64,000 nt of DNA from an uncultured Alcaligenaceae bacterium (GCA_937908115.1 CALEQZ010000002.1:210543-274542); one strand, 5' to 3'; numbered from the stretch's first letter, positions 15,182 to 24,564 are shown. The notes: a model not told the origin generated them from the letters alone. A program made the numbers and translations.

Positions 15182-17653
15182 CTAGGCTTCCTGGCCCACG
15201 CCAGGCAAGGGCAGCCAGACGCGCCGCATGCCGGGGTCCTCGGCGTCGGGGTCGTTGACGAAACCCAGGCTCTCCATCAAGCGCAGCATGGGCCGGTTGT
15301 CCGAAAGCACCACGCCTTCCAAGTACATCAGGCCCTGCTCGCGCGCGGCCGCGATCAAGACTTGCATGAGCTCGCGGCCCAGCCCCTTGCGTTGCCAGTC
15401 GTCGCCGATGACCAGCGCGTACTCGGCGCCGCGCCCGTCCGGGTTGCGCAGGTAATGCGCCAAGCCGATGATTACCTCGTGCGGATGGCCGCGATGCGCC
15501 GGGTTAGGCATCTGCACCGTCGCCACCAACGCCAGTTCGCGGTGGTAATCGACCTGCGTGTAGCGTGCCAGCATGCGCGGAGTCAGCTCGCGCATCATGG
15601 AAATGAAGCGCATGTAGCGGCTGCGCTCGGACAAGCCGCGCATGAAGGCCTGCAGCGGTTCGGCGTCCTCCGGCCGGATCGGCCGGATCACCCATGGCGT
15701 GCCATCGGCGAACTGGCGCTGCTGCACCCAGTTCGACGGGTAAGGATGGATGGCCATGTGGGGATAGCCGGCGCCCTGGGGATTGCTGCAGGCTGGATGC
15801 TCGGTCAGCACGACGACTACGCCGCCGGCCACGAGCCCGTCATCGGCCACGTATAGCGGATCCAGTTCCAGGCGCTCGACGTCGGGCAGCTCGGTGGCTA
15901 ACTCGGACAGCTGCACCAGCGCCGAACGCAACGCCTCGAAGGCAGCTGGGCTGGTGCGCGGCTGCAGCACGCGGCGCCAAATGCGGCTGCGCTCGATGAG
16001 CTGGCGCGCCAGGTAGCCGTTGAGCGGCGGCAGGTCCATGCCTCGGTCGGCTGCCGCCAGCGACGAACCGGCGCCGCCAGCACCCAGGTGCAGCACCGGC
16101 CCGAAGCGGGCATCGGTATGCAGCCGGATCGCCGCTTCGGGCAGCGCATCCTCGGCCTGGCGGTGCGCCGCGGCCGCCTCGGCGTCGACCAGGACGTGCA
16201 CGTCGAAGGCGGCGAGCAGGCGCCGGCACGATTCGACATCGAGCGTGCGCCGCCCCTGCCGGCGCGCCTGGTCTATGGCTTGCCGGGCCGCCGCCAAATC
16301 CGGCCGGCGGCCCAGCGGTACTGGCGGCTGGGTTTGCAGCAGCAGCTGCTGGTTGTAATGGTGCGTCGCCAGGACGCCGAATGCATCGGCCGCCGACTCG
16401 GGCGTGCGAAAGGCGGAGGTGCCGGCCGCATCCAGCCGTCGCCGCAGCGGCCGCATGCCCGCGTCGCCCATCAGGCAGGTGATCACCGGTTTGCGCGCGT
16501 TCGGCGCCACGGCCGCCAGGCAGTCGGCAACGCCGGCCAGGTCCGAACGCGGGTCGGGCGCGAGTGCGGCCAGCACGCCGTCGACGCCCGGATCGTCGAG
16601 CAGGCATTCCAGCACCGCGCGGGTGCGAGCGCCGTCGAGCGGCGCATGGGTAATGACCGGGTTGGCCACCGCCGCCCCCGGCCCGAGCAGGCCGGACAGC
16701 TCCCTCACCGTGGCTGCCGATAGCTGCGCGGGCAGCACCGGCGCATCCTCGCCCATCAAGTCCAGCGCCAGCTGGGGCGGGCCGCTGCCATTGGAAAACA
16801 GGGCGATGCGCCGTCCGCGCGGGCGCCGCGTGTAGGCTAGCACCTTCAACGCCGAGAACAGCTGCACGAAGTAACGTACGCGCACGGCGCCGGCGCGGCG
16901 CAGCGCCGCGTCGAACACCGCGTCGGCGCCGGCCGGATCGCGCGAGCGTCCCGCGCGCAGCACCACGACCGGCTTGACGCTGGCCGCCGCGCGCAGCGCG
17001 CTCATGAATTCCCGCGCAAATCCGATGTCTTCGACGTAGAGCGCGATGCTGTCGGTGCGCGCGTCGGTCGCCAGGAAATCGAGCACGTCCGGCAAGCCGA
17101 GCACCGCCTCGTCGCCCAGCGCCACGGCGGTCGAAAAGCCGATCTGCACATCCTCGGCCCAATCCATCACGGCGGCCATGATGGCGCGCGACTGCGCCAC
17201 CAGCGCCACCCTGCCCTGGTTGGCCAGCGTCGGGTGCTGGCTCAGGTTCAGGCCGGCATGCGGCCGCTGCAATCCGAAGGAGTTGGGCCCGAGCAGCGCG
17301 CAGCCGTTTTGCCAAGCCCAATCGCGGCACAGCTGGGCGGTACCCGACGGATCGGGATCGTCCTTGTCGTGCGGCAGGACGATGGCCGCGCGCGGCCGCC
17401 AGCGCGACAACGCCTGCAGCGTCGGCGCCAGGGCGTCGGGCGCCACGCAAAGCACTACGGCGTCCACCCTGCCATCGGCAGGCACGCCGGCCAGGCGATC
17501 GGGTAACTGCGGCACATCGCCGACGCCGCACAGGACCTGCGTGAGCGCATCCCGCCGCCCGGCCGGCAAGAAGTCCCGCACCGCGAGAGGGCGGTCCGCG
17601 GCCACCAGCAACGTACGGGGCTCGAACAATGGGGCGAGGGCGTGGCGCTGCAT
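15182..17653 (-). CDS. Pat-type protein lysine acetyltransferase (acyl-CoA synthetase-like domain fused to GNAT)
   Basis: An 823-residue multidomain protein: an N-terminal CoA-binding / succinyl-CoA-synthetase-like region (about 1-450), an ATP-grasp-like part (about 450-640) and a C-terminal GNAT acetyltransferase (about 650-823) with the acetyl-CoA loop QRKGLGRELM near 754-763. This is the layout of Salmonella Pat / E. coli PatZ, which acetylate and silence acetyl-CoA synthetase. In the region where ADP-forming synthetases have an SHTG block with the catalytic His, this protein reads AGRSRDPAGADAVFDAALRRAG: the His-containing segment is missing, so the synthetase part is probably only a sensor. 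Divergent from gltX. Confidence 0.87.
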   Translation of the reverse strand: MQRHALAPLFEPRTLLVAADRPLAVRDFLPAGRRDALTQVLCGVGDVPQLPDRLAGVPADGRVDAVVLCVAPDALAPTLQALSRWRPRAAIVLPHDKDDPDPSGTAQLCRDWAWQNGCALLGPNSFGLQRPHAGLNLSQHPTLANQGRVALVAQSRAIMAAVMDWAEDVQIGFSTAVALGDEAVLGLPDVLDFLATDARTDSIALYVEDIGFAREFMSALRAAASVKPVVVLRAGRSRDPAGADAVFDAALRRAGAVRVRYFVQLFSALKVLAYTRRPRGRRIALFSNGSGPPQLALDLMGEDAPVLPAQLSAATVRELSGLLGPGAAVANPVITHAPLDGARTRAVLECLLDDPGVDGVLAALAPDPRSDLAGVADCLAAVAPNARKPVITCLMGDAGMRPLRRRLDAAGTSAFRTPESAADAFGVLATHHYNQQLLLQTQPPVPLGRRPDLAAARQAIDQARRQGRRTLDVESCRRLLAAFDVHVLVDAEAAAAHRQAEDALPEAAIRLHTDARFGPVLHLGAGGAGSSLAAADRGMDLPPLNGYLARQLIERSRIWRRVLQPRTSPAAFEALRSALVQLSELATELPDVERLELDPLYVADDGLVAGGVVVVLTEHPACSNPQGAGYPHMAIHPYPSNWVQQRQFADGTPWVIRPIRPEDAEPLQAFMRGLSERSRYMRFISMMRELTPRMLARYTQVDYHRELALVATVQMPNPAHRGHPHEVIIGLAHYLRNPDGRGAEYALVIGDDWQRKGLGRELMQVLIAAAREQGLMYLEGVVLSDNRPMLRLMESLGFVNDPDAEDPGMRRVWLPLPGVGQEA

Positions 17654-17760
17654 GGGCGTATGCGCGACTCATCTAAAATCGATGCCACCCGCAACGATAC
17701 ACCCGCGCGCGCCACGGCGAGCACCTGCGCCGCCGCCGGCGGCGCCCATCACCCGATAAC

Positions 17761-19179
17761 ATGACGACACCCGCCCCCTCCGAAGTCCGCACCCGCTTTG
17801 CGCCCTCGCCCACCGGCTTCCTGCACCTGGGCGGCGCGCGCACCGCGCTGTTTTCCTGGGCGTACGCCCGCCACCATGGCGGCACCTTCATCCTGCGCGT
17901 GGAAGACACCGACCTGCAGCGTTCGACGCCGCAAGCCGTGCAGGCCATCCTGGACGGCATGCAATGGCTGGGCCTGACGCCGGACGAAGGCCCCTTCTAT
18001 CAAATGCAGCGCATGGACCGCTATCGCGAAGTCATCGCCCAGATGCTCGCGGCGGGCACGGCCTACTATTGCTATAGCACCCCCGAGGAAGTCGAGGCCA
18101 TGCGCGAGGCGGCACGGGCCGCCGGGCGCAAGCCGCGCTACGACGGCACGTGGCGCCCGGAACCGGGCAAGGTGCTGCCGCCCATCCCGGAAGGACGCAA
18201 GCCGGTCGTCCGGTTCAAGAACCCGCAGGAAGGCACTACGTCCTGGAATGACCTGGTCAAGGGGCCGATCAGCTTCGACAACGCCGAGCTCGACGACCTG
18301 GTCATCGCCCGCGCAGACGGCACGCCCACCTACAATTTCTGCGTCGTGGTCGACGATTGGGACATGCGCATCACCCATGTGCTGCGCGGTGATGACCACG
18401 TCAACAACACGCCTCGCCAGATCAACATCCTGCGGGCGCTGGGCGCGCCGGTACCGCAGTACGGCCACGTGCCCATGATCCTGGGCCCGGATGGCGAAAA
18501 GCTATCCAAGCGCCACGGCGCGGTTAGCGTCATGGAATACGAAACGCAGGGCTATCTGCCCGAAGCCATGGTCAACTATCTGGCCCGGCTGGGCTGGAGC
18601 CATGGCGACGACGAGATTTTCAGCCGCGACCAGTTGGTGCAATGGTTCGACGGCGGGCACCTGTCGCGATCGGCCGCGCAGTGGGATCCCAAGAAGCTGA
18701 ACTGGGTCAACGCCCATTACATTAGGCAAACGCCGGACGCCGCGCTGGCCGAAAAAGTCGCCCCGCGCATCGCCCGCCGCGGCGGCGATCCCCAGGCGGT
18801 GGACCTGGCCGCGGTCATGGCCCTGCTCAAGGACCGGGCCGAGACGCTGGAACAGTTGGCCGAGGGCGCCATGTTGTTTTGTGCCCCCTTCGAGCCGGCA
18901 CCGGCCGAGCTTGCCGCCCAGCACCTGACCGACGGCGCGCGCGAGTTGCTGCGCGAGTTCGCCGCGCGTGCCTCGGGCATCGAGTGGACGCGGGACGCGA
19001 TTGCGACGCTCATCAAGGCGCTGCTGTCCGAGCGCGGGCTGAAGATGCCGCAGATCGGCCTGCCGCTGCGCGTGGCGGTGACCGGCCGCACGCAAACACC
19101 GGCCATCGATGCAGTGCTTGCACTGTTGGGCAAGCAGGCCGTGCTGGAGCGCCTGGAACGCGCCTGCGGCACGGCCTAG
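17761..19179 (+). CDS. gltX: Glutamyl-tRNA synthetase
   Basis: A 472-residue class I aminoacyl-tRNA synthetase that charges tRNA-Glu; its product also feeds tetrapyrrole synthesis through hemL (47866). The HIGH-type motif is HLGG at 22-25 within FAPSPTGFLHLGGARTA, and the KMSKS motif is KLSKR near residue 247. The ATG at 17761 begins MTTPAPSEVRTRFAPSP, the normal N-terminal position. Divergent from the pat gene across 107 bp. Confidence 0.97.
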   Translation: MTTPAPSEVRTRFAPSPTGFLHLGGARTALFSWAYARHHGGTFILRVEDTDLQRSTPQAVQAILDGMQWLGLTPDEGPFYQMQRMDRYREVIAQMLAAGTAYYCYSTPEEVEAMREAARAAGRKPRYDGTWRPEPGKVLPPIPEGRKPVVRFKNPQEGTTSWNDLVKGPISFDNAELDDLVIARADGTPTYNFCVVVDDWDMRITHVLRGDDHVNNTPRQINILRALGAPVPQYGHVPMILGPDGEKLSKRHGAVSVMEYETQGYLPEAMVNYLARLGWSHGDDEIFSRDQLVQWFDGGHLSRSAAQWDPKKLNWVNAHYIRQTPDAALAEKVAPRIARRGGDPQAVDLAAVMALLKDRAETLEQLAEGAMLFCAPFEPAPAELAAQHLTDGARELLREFAARASGIEWTRDAIATLIKALLSERGLKMPQIGLPLRVAVTGRTQTPAIDAVLALLGKQAVLERLERACGTA

Positions 19180-19195
19180 GGGCGCCGCCTGCCGC

Positions 19196-19705
19196 TTAAG
19201 GCAGGCGCCAGCCATCCTGCATGCGCTTGGCCGCCAGGCGCGGGCCGCCGGCGCGCAGCTCGCGATAGACGAGCTGCCTGCCGTCGGCTTTCTCGATGCG
19301 GTACTGGTTGCGGTAAATGGCTTCGTCGCCCGCCACCGGCTCGCCGTTCGAATGCGTCACCCGCGTGACCAGGATGTCGCCCGAAGCCTCCCAGCACCCC
19401 GATTCGCGCAGTTCGGCGCGTATATCGCGCCCGTTGGCGACGCGGTTGATCAAGCGCATCGTGCCGTCCTGCTGCAGCACCATTAGCGTATGCAGGCGCC
19501 CTTTCACCCCGGATTGCGTGGACACGGCGTACCAGGTGCCGACCAGCGGACTGCCGGCCGGCGCCGGCGTACACGGCTTGGGTTGGCTGGCCTGTGCGGC
19601 CGGGGTAGGTGCAGGCGCTTGCGCCGGTTGGGGAGGTTGTACGGTACATGCGGCAACCGCCGCCGCGAGGCTCGCGGTGGCGGCGCAGGCTGCGAAACGA
19701 CTCAT
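19196..19705 (-). CDS. Small lipoprotein of unknown function
   Basis: A 169-residue predicted lipoprotein: a signal peptide ending in the lipobox LAAAVAAC, a Pro/Ala/Gln-rich linker, then a compact beta-rich domain starting GSPLVGTWYAVSTQSGVKGRLH, which resembles small lipocalin-like or quality-control domains in character only. I do not recognise a named family. Start set at the ATG after AGGAAG; the upstream in-frame extension lacks a signal sequence. Convergent with gltX (16 bp between stops). A hairpin (19731-19768) lies just 26 bp before its start codon. Confidence 0.65.
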   Translation of the reverse strand: MSRFAACAATASLAAAVAACTVQPPQPAQAPAPTPAAQASQPKPCTPAPAGSPLVGTWYAVSTQSGVKGRLHTLMVLQQDGTMRLINRVANGRDIRAELRESGCWEASGDILVTRVTHSNGEPVAGDEAIYRNQYRIEKADGRQLVYRELRAGGPRLAAKRMQDGWRLP

Positions 19706-19730
19706 CGATGATGCTTCCTTGCGATAGGAC

Positions 19731-19768
19731 AAAACCCGCAAGCCGATGATGCGGGGCAAGCGGGTTTT
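19731..19768 (-). terminator. Terminator-like hairpin in the lipoprotein leader
   Basis: A perfect 9-bp inverted repeat AAAACCCGC/GCGGGTTTT with a 20-base loop; on either strand it ends in TTTT. On the minus strand it sits 26 bp before the lipoprotein ATG, where a terminator would act on the leader. It could be an attenuator or the 3' end of a small RNA. Confidence 0.45.
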
Positions 19769-20157
19769 GCCTTCGCAATCTAGCCGTCCGCCTGGCACAG
19801 ATCAATCGCTGAAACGTGCTTTTGCATTTGCACCACAGCGTGCCGCCAGGGCCGCCGATCCAGGCGCGGGCTGGCCGATGGCATGGCGCGTCAACGACGC
19901 CAGGCGCCGGCGCATGCCGCCGCGCCCGTCCACCCAGCGCAATGCCATTCGATCGCACCGGCGCACCCCGAGCGGGCCGCGTCACCGCCTCTATATATAG
20001 ATAGAGAAGCATCGCGAGGCGCCTTCGCCAGGGGCCGGCGCCAGCGGTGAACCGGCCGCAGGTCGCCGCGCGCGCCGTACGGCCGGTGCCTGCCGCGTCG
20101 GTGCCAGGCCGCATGGACACTGCGTTGGCGCCGGACTGTTTCCAAGCTTTTCGTTGC
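19769..20157. other. Intergenic, no gene recognised
   Basis: No credible coding region. One visible oddity is the TA-rich near-palindrome CTCTATATATAGATAGAG (19989-20006), a possible promoter element for leftward transcription toward the lipoprotein. The rest is GC-rich and featureless to me. Confidence 0.35.
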
Positions 20158-20186
20158 TTGCTCGAAGGCAACGGAATAACTAGAAT
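20158..20186 (+). promoter_or_regulatory. nrdAB promoter
   Basis: TTGCTC (20158-20163) and TAGAAT (20181-20186) with a 17-bp spacer form a good sigma-70 promoter. The -10 lies inside the upstream NrdR box, and the second box covers the start-site region. Predicted start near 20193 gives a leader of about 160 nt to nrdA. Confidence 0.65.
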
Positions 20187-20223
20187 TAGTAGTTACAGGA
20201 GGGCGACACACTACATATTGTGG
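20177..20223 (+). promoter_or_regulatory. Pair of NrdR boxes
   Basis: Box 1 TAACTAGAATTAGTAG (20177-20192) and box 2 ACACTACATATTGTGG (20208-20223) are 31 bp apart start to start, about three helical turns. Both keep the ACTA...T.GT core of the NrdR consensus (ACACTATATATAGTGT-like); box 2 is the closer match. The tandem arrangement over the promoter is the classical site for ATP/dATP-sensing repression by NrdR. Confidence 0.75.
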
Positions 20224-20355
20224 TTAGCGTCGGAAAGCACTACCCAGTCCGGCGCGGCATGACCCGTCGGCACTGGCCGCGTTCCCCCATCCCTTCTGCA
20301 GTATTTCGATATCCCGGATCCGGCCATTGCCGGGTCCCCATGCACAGGAGCCACC

Positions 20356-23283
20356 ATGCAAACTACGATCGCCTCTGTGAGCCGGCCCGAGGCCACGCCG
20401 CCGCAAGTACAAGCCGATCAGGGCGCCGCTGCCGGCGCCGGCAAGTGGGCCAACTTCCACATCATCCGGCGCAACGGCGCTGTGGTCGGTTTCGAACCGA
20501 GCAAGATCGCGATCGCCATGACCAAGGCCTTCCTGGCGGTCAACGGCGGACAGGGCGCGGCCTCCGCCCGCATCCGCGAATTGGTCGAGACGCTGACCCA
20601 GCAAGTGGTCAGCGCGCTGACCCGCAACCGCCCCAACGGCGGCACTTTCCATATTGAAGACGTCCAGGACCAGGTCGAGCTCGCCCTCATGCGCTCGGGC
20701 GAGCACGACGTGGCGCGCGCCTACGTGCTGTATCGCGAGAAGCGCGCCCAAGAACGTGCCCGTGCCGGCCAGGAACAGGTCGCAGCCCTGCAGCCCTCGT
20801 CGCTGCACGTCACTGACAACGGCGAGCGCAAGCCGCTGGACGTCGACCTGCTGCGCTCGACCATCGAGGCAGCCGGCGAAGGCCTGTCCGAGTACATCGA
20901 CACCGACGCCATCCTGAAGGAGACCGTCAAGAACCTGTACGACGGCATCCCGGTCGACGAAGTCTTCAAGTCGGCCATCCTGGCCGCGCGTGCCCTGGTC
21001 GAAAAGGATCCTGCCTACAGCAAGGTCACTGCCCGCCTACTGCTGCACACCATCCGCAAGGAAGTGCTGGGCGAGGAAGTCAGCCAGGCTGACATGGCCG
21101 AGCGCTATGCGGAGTACTTCCCCCGCTTCATCAAGAAGGGCATTGAGGCCCAGCTGCTCGATCCCAAGCTGGCGCAGTTCGACCTGCCGCGCCTGGGCAA
21201 GGCCCTGGACGCGCGCCGCGACCTGCAATTCGGCTACCTCGGCCTGCAGACCCTGTACGACCGCTACTTCCTGCACGTGCGCGGCAAGCGCATTGAGCTG
21301 CCGCAGGTCTTCTTCATGCGCGTGGCCATGGGGCTGGCGCTCAACGAGATCGACCGCGAGGCGCGGGCCATCGAGTTCTATGAAATCCTGTCCAAGTTCG
21401 ATTTCATGAGCTCGACGCCGACGCTGTTCAATTCGGGCACCCTGCACTCGCAGCTGTCGTCGTGCTATCTGACCACGGTTTCGGATGACCTGGAAGGCAT
21501 TTACGAAGCCATCAAGGAAAACGCCCTGCTGGCCAAGTACGCGGGCGGCCTGGGCAACGACTGGACGCCGGTGCGCGCCCTGCGCAGCCACATCAAGGGC
21601 ACCAACGGCGAAAGCCAGGGCGTCGTGCCCTTCCTGAAGGTGGTCAACGACACCGCCGTGGCGGTCAACCAGGGCGGCAAGCGCAAGGGTGCGGTCTGCA
21701 CCTACCTCGAGACCTGGCACCTGGACATCGAGGAGTTCCTGGAGCTGCGCAAGAACACCGGCGACGAGCGCCGCCGCACCCACGACATGAACACGGCGAA
21801 CTGGATTCCCGACCTGTTCATGAAGCGGGTGATGGAAAACGGCGAATGGACGCTGTTCTCGCCCTCGGACTGCCCGGACCTGCACGACAAGTACGGACGC
21901 GAGTTCGAGAAGGCCTACCTCGCCTACGAGGAAAAGGTCGCCCGCGGCGAGATCACCCTCTACAAGAAAATGCCGGCCGTCACGCTGTGGCGCAAGATGC
22001 TGTCCATGCTGTTCGAGACCGGCCATCCCTGGATCACCTTCAAGGATCCGTGCAACATCCGGTCGCCGCAGCAGCATGTCGGCGTGGTCCACAGCTCGAA
22101 CCTGTGCACCGAGATCACGCTGAACACCAACGAGAACGAAATCGCGGTGTGCAACCTCGGTTCGGTCAACCTGGTCGCGCACATGCGCCCGACCGCCGAC
22201 GGCGGCTACGAGCTGGATCACGAAAAGCTCAAGCGCACCATCTCGGTGGCCATGCGCATGCTGGACAACGTCATCGACATCAACTACTACGCCGTGGCCA
22301 AGGCGCGCAATTCCAACCTGCGCCACCGCCCTGTCGGCCTGGGCATCATGGGCTTCCAGGACTGCCTGCACTTGATGCGCGTGCCGTATGCGTCGGAAGC
22401 CGCCGTCGAGTTCGCCGACCGCTCGATGGAAGCGGTGTGCTACTACGCGTACTGGGCGTCGAGTGAACTGGCCGAAGAACGCGGCCGCTATGCGTCGTTC
22501 CGCGGCTCGCTGTGGGACCGCGGCATCCTGCCGCAGGACACCATCGCAATGCTTGCAGAAGAACGCGGCGGGCATGTCGAGGTCGACATGTCGAGCACGA
22601 TGGATTGGGATGCGTTGCGCGCGCGCATCAAACAATATGGCATGCGCAACTCCAACTGCATTGCGATTGCCCCAACCGCGACGATTTCCAATATCATTGG
22701 CGTGTCTGCGTGCATAGAACCCACTTACCAGAACTTGTACGTCAAATCGAATCTCTCTGGCGAGTTCACGGTGGTCAACGATTATCTGGTGCGTGACCTC
22801 AAGAAACTCGGTCTCTGGGACGAAGTCATGGTCGCCGACCTCAAGTACTTCGACGGCAGCTTGTCCCGCATCGATCGCGTGCCCGCAGATTTGCGCAAGC
22901 TTTACGCCACCGCCTTCGAAATCGAGCCGGCGTGGCTGGTCGAATGCGCGGCGCGCCGCCAGAAGTGGATCGATCAGGCCCAGTCGCTGAACATCTACAT
23001 GGCCGGCGCCTCGGGCAAGAAGCTCGACGAAACCTACAAGCTGGCGTGGCGCCGCGGGCTGAAGACGACGTACTACCTGCGCACGCTGGGCGCGACCAGC
23101 GCCGAAAAATCCACCGGCCGCGGCGGCGAACTGAACGCCGTCACGGCTGCAGCGCCGGCAGTGTCTGCGGGGGCGGCCGCCCAGGCGGCAGCCCCCACGC
23201 TGCCGGAACCGGAAATCGTCGGAGCGGTTTGCACGATGAGGCCGGGTGACCCCGGCTTCGAAGAGTGCGAAGCCTGCCAGTAA
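20356..23283 (+). CDS. nrdA: Ribonucleoside-diphosphate reductase class I, alpha (large) subunit
   Basis: A 975-residue catalytic subunit of aerobic ribonucleotide reductase, making dNDPs from NDPs with NrdB. An ATP-cone allosteric domain lies near residues 35-130 (RRNGAVVGFEPSKIAIAM), with a second, more degenerate ATP-cone-like stretch near 150-240. The 10-stranded barrel has the redox Cys in SQLSSCYL (about 370) and the thiyl-radical region in NLCTEITLNTNENEIAVCNLGS (about 582-602). The C-terminus ends CEACQ, the swinging dithiol pair that is re-reduced by thioredoxin or glutaredoxin. RBS AGGAG is well spaced. The N-terminal 30 residues are variable. NrdR-regulated, operon with nrdB. Confidence 0.96.
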   Translation: MQTTIASVSRPEATPPQVQADQGAAAGAGKWANFHIIRRNGAVVGFEPSKIAIAMTKAFLAVNGGQGAASARIRELVETLTQQVVSALTRNRPNGGTFHIEDVQDQVELALMRSGEHDVARAYVLYREKRAQERARAGQEQVAALQPSSLHVTDNGERKPLDVDLLRSTIEAAGEGLSEYIDTDAILKETVKNLYDGIPVDEVFKSAILAARALVEKDPAYSKVTARLLLHTIRKEVLGEEVSQADMAERYAEYFPRFIKKGIEAQLLDPKLAQFDLPRLGKALDARRDLQFGYLGLQTLYDRYFLHVRGKRIELPQVFFMRVAMGLALNEIDREARAIEFYEILSKFDFMSSTPTLFNSGTLHSQLSSCYLTTVSDDLEGIYEAIKENALLAKYAGGLGNDWTPVRALRSHIKGTNGESQGVVPFLKVVNDTAVAVNQGGKRKGAVCTYLETWHLDIEEFLELRKNTGDERRRTHDMNTANWIPDLFMKRVMENGEWTLFSPSDCPDLHDKYGREFEKAYLAYEEKVARGEITLYKKMPAVTLWRKMLSMLFETGHPWITFKDPCNIRSPQQHVGVVHSSNLCTEITLNTNENEIAVCNLGSVNLVAHMRPTADGGYELDHEKLKRTISVAMRMLDNVIDINYYAVAKARNSNLRHRPVGLGIMGFQDCLHLMRVPYASEAAVEFADRSMEAVCYYAYWASSELAEERGRYASFRGSLWDRGILPQDTIAMLAEERGGHVEVDMSSTMDWDALRARIKQYGMRNSNCIAIAPTATISNIIGVSACIEPTYQNLYVKSNLSGEFTVVNDYLVRDLKKLGLWDEVMVADLKYFDGSLSRIDRVPADLRKLYATAFEIEPAWLVECAARRQKWIDQAQSLNIYMAGASGKKLDETYKLAWRRGLKTTYYLRTLGATSAEKSTGRGGELNAVTAAAPAVSAGAAAQAAAPTLPEPEIVGAVCTMRPGDPGFEECEACQ

Positions 23284-23302
23284 ACCGCTACCGGAGAAAC
23301 CG

Positions 23303-24490
23303 ATGCTTAACTGGGACGACGAAGACATCGCCCTGCAACCGGTGCAAACGCCCGCCGCCCGGCCCGCCGCCGGCGGCGCGGCAGGCGCCGTGCGTCCAAC
23401 CACCGGCGTGTTCAGCGATTCCGCGCTGCCCTCGCCGCTGCCTGCCCAGCCGTCCGTCGCCGAAGGCGGCACCGGCCGCGTCAAGCTGGCCGACAAGCGC
23501 ATCATCAACGGCAAGACGGACGTCAACCAGCTGGTGCCGTTCAAGTACAAATGGGCCTGGGAAAAATACCTGGCCACCTGCGCCAACCACTGGATGCCGC
23601 AGGAAATCAACATGTCGCGCGACATCGCGCTGTGGAAGAACCCCAACGGCCTGACCGAGGATGAGCGCCGCATCGTCAAACGCAACCTGGGGTTCTTCGT
23701 GACGGCCGACTCGCTGGCGGCCAACAACATCGTGCTGGGCACGTACCGGCACATCACGGCTCCCGAATGCCGGCAGTTCCTGCTGCGCCAGGCCTTCGAG
23801 GAGGCCATCCACACTCACGCCTACCAGTACATCGTCGAAAGCCTGGACCTGGACGAGGCCGAGATCTTCAACGCCTACCATGAAATCCCGTCCATCCGGG
23901 CCAAGGACGAGTTCCTGATCCCCTTCATCGACACGATCGCCGACCCGAATTTCCATACCGGCACGCCCGAAAACGACCAGAAGCTGCTGAAGTCGCTGAT
24001 CGTGTTCGCCTGCCTGATGGAAGGCCTGTTCTTTTACGTCGGCTTCACGCAGATCCTTGCCCTCGGGCGGCAGAACAAGATGACCGGCGCGGCCGAGCAG
24101 TACATGTACATCCTGCGCGATGAGTCCATGCACTGCAACTTCGGCATCGACCTGATCAATACGATCAAGCTCGAGAACCCCCACCTGTGGACGCCCGAAT
24201 TCCGCGAGGAGATTCGCGAGCTGTTCCGCAAGGCGGTCGAGCTCGAGTACGCCTACGCCGAAGACACCATGCCGCGCGGCGTGCTGGGCCTGAATGCTCC
24301 CATGTTCAAGTCTTATCTGCGCTTCATCGCCAACCGGCGGTGCCAGCAGATCGGTATCGAGCCTCTGTTCCCGCAGGAAGAAAACCCCTTCCCGTGGATG
24401 GCGGAGATGATAGACCTCAAGAAGGAGCGCAATTTTTTCGAAACGCGCGTGATCGAGTACCAGACCGGAGGCACGCTGAGCTGGGAATGA
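23303..24490 (+). CDS. nrdB: Ribonucleoside-diphosphate reductase class Ia, beta (small) subunit
   Basis: A 395-residue diiron-tyrosyl radical subunit. Ligand spacing matches E. coli NrdB exactly: Asp136, Glu167, His170, Glu240, Glu274 and His277, with the radical-bearing Tyr174 four residues after His170. So it is a class Ia/Ib-type Tyr enzyme rather than a Tyr-less class Ic one. The first 60 residues are an Ala/Pro-rich extension. Start ATG is preceded by GGAG at good spacing, 19 bp after the nrdA stop. Confidence 0.96.
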   Translation: MLNWDDEDIALQPVQTPAARPAAGGAAGAVRPTTGVFSDSALPSPLPAQPSVAEGGTGRVKLADKRIINGKTDVNQLVPFKYKWAWEKYLATCANHWMPQEINMSRDIALWKNPNGLTEDERRIVKRNLGFFVTADSLAANNIVLGTYRHITAPECRQFLLRQAFEEAIHTHAYQYIVESLDLDEAEIFNAYHEIPSIRAKDEFLIPFIDTIADPNFHTGTPENDQKLLKSLIVFACLMEGLFFYVGFTQILALGRQNKMTGAAEQYMYILRDESMHCNFGIDLINTIKLENPHLWTPEFREEIRELFRKAVELEYAYAEDTMPRGVLGLNAPMFKSYLRFIANRRCQQIGIEPLFPQEENPFPWMAEMIDLKKERNFFETRVIEYQTGGTLSWE

Positions 24491-24524
24491 TCCCGGTCAG
24501 GGCTCGGTACGCGGCAGGACGTAT

Positions 24525-24560
24525 GGCAACCGGCAGGGCAAGGTGCCCCGCCCGGTTGCC
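24525..24560 (+). terminator. Hairpin after nrdAB
   Basis: GGCAACCGG (24525-24533) pairs with CCGGTTGCC (24552-24560), a perfect 9-bp stem, 34 bp beyond the nrdB stop. The following bases (AGTGCCATTT) give only a weak T-tract, so it may be a weak terminator or a 3'-end stabiliser. Confidence 0.5.
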
Positions 24561-24564
24561 AGTG

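Noticed and set aside
20260..20657. Small plus-strand frame starting before nrdA
   Set aside because: No RBS, overlaps nrdA in another frame and has Arg/Pro-rich shadow composition.
21037..23814. A 925-codon open frame on the minus strand antisense to nrdA
   Set aside because: Long open frames opposite GC-rich genes are common shadows; the translation is His/Gln/Arg/Val-rich with no family features, and nrdA/nrdB on the plus strand are unmistakable.
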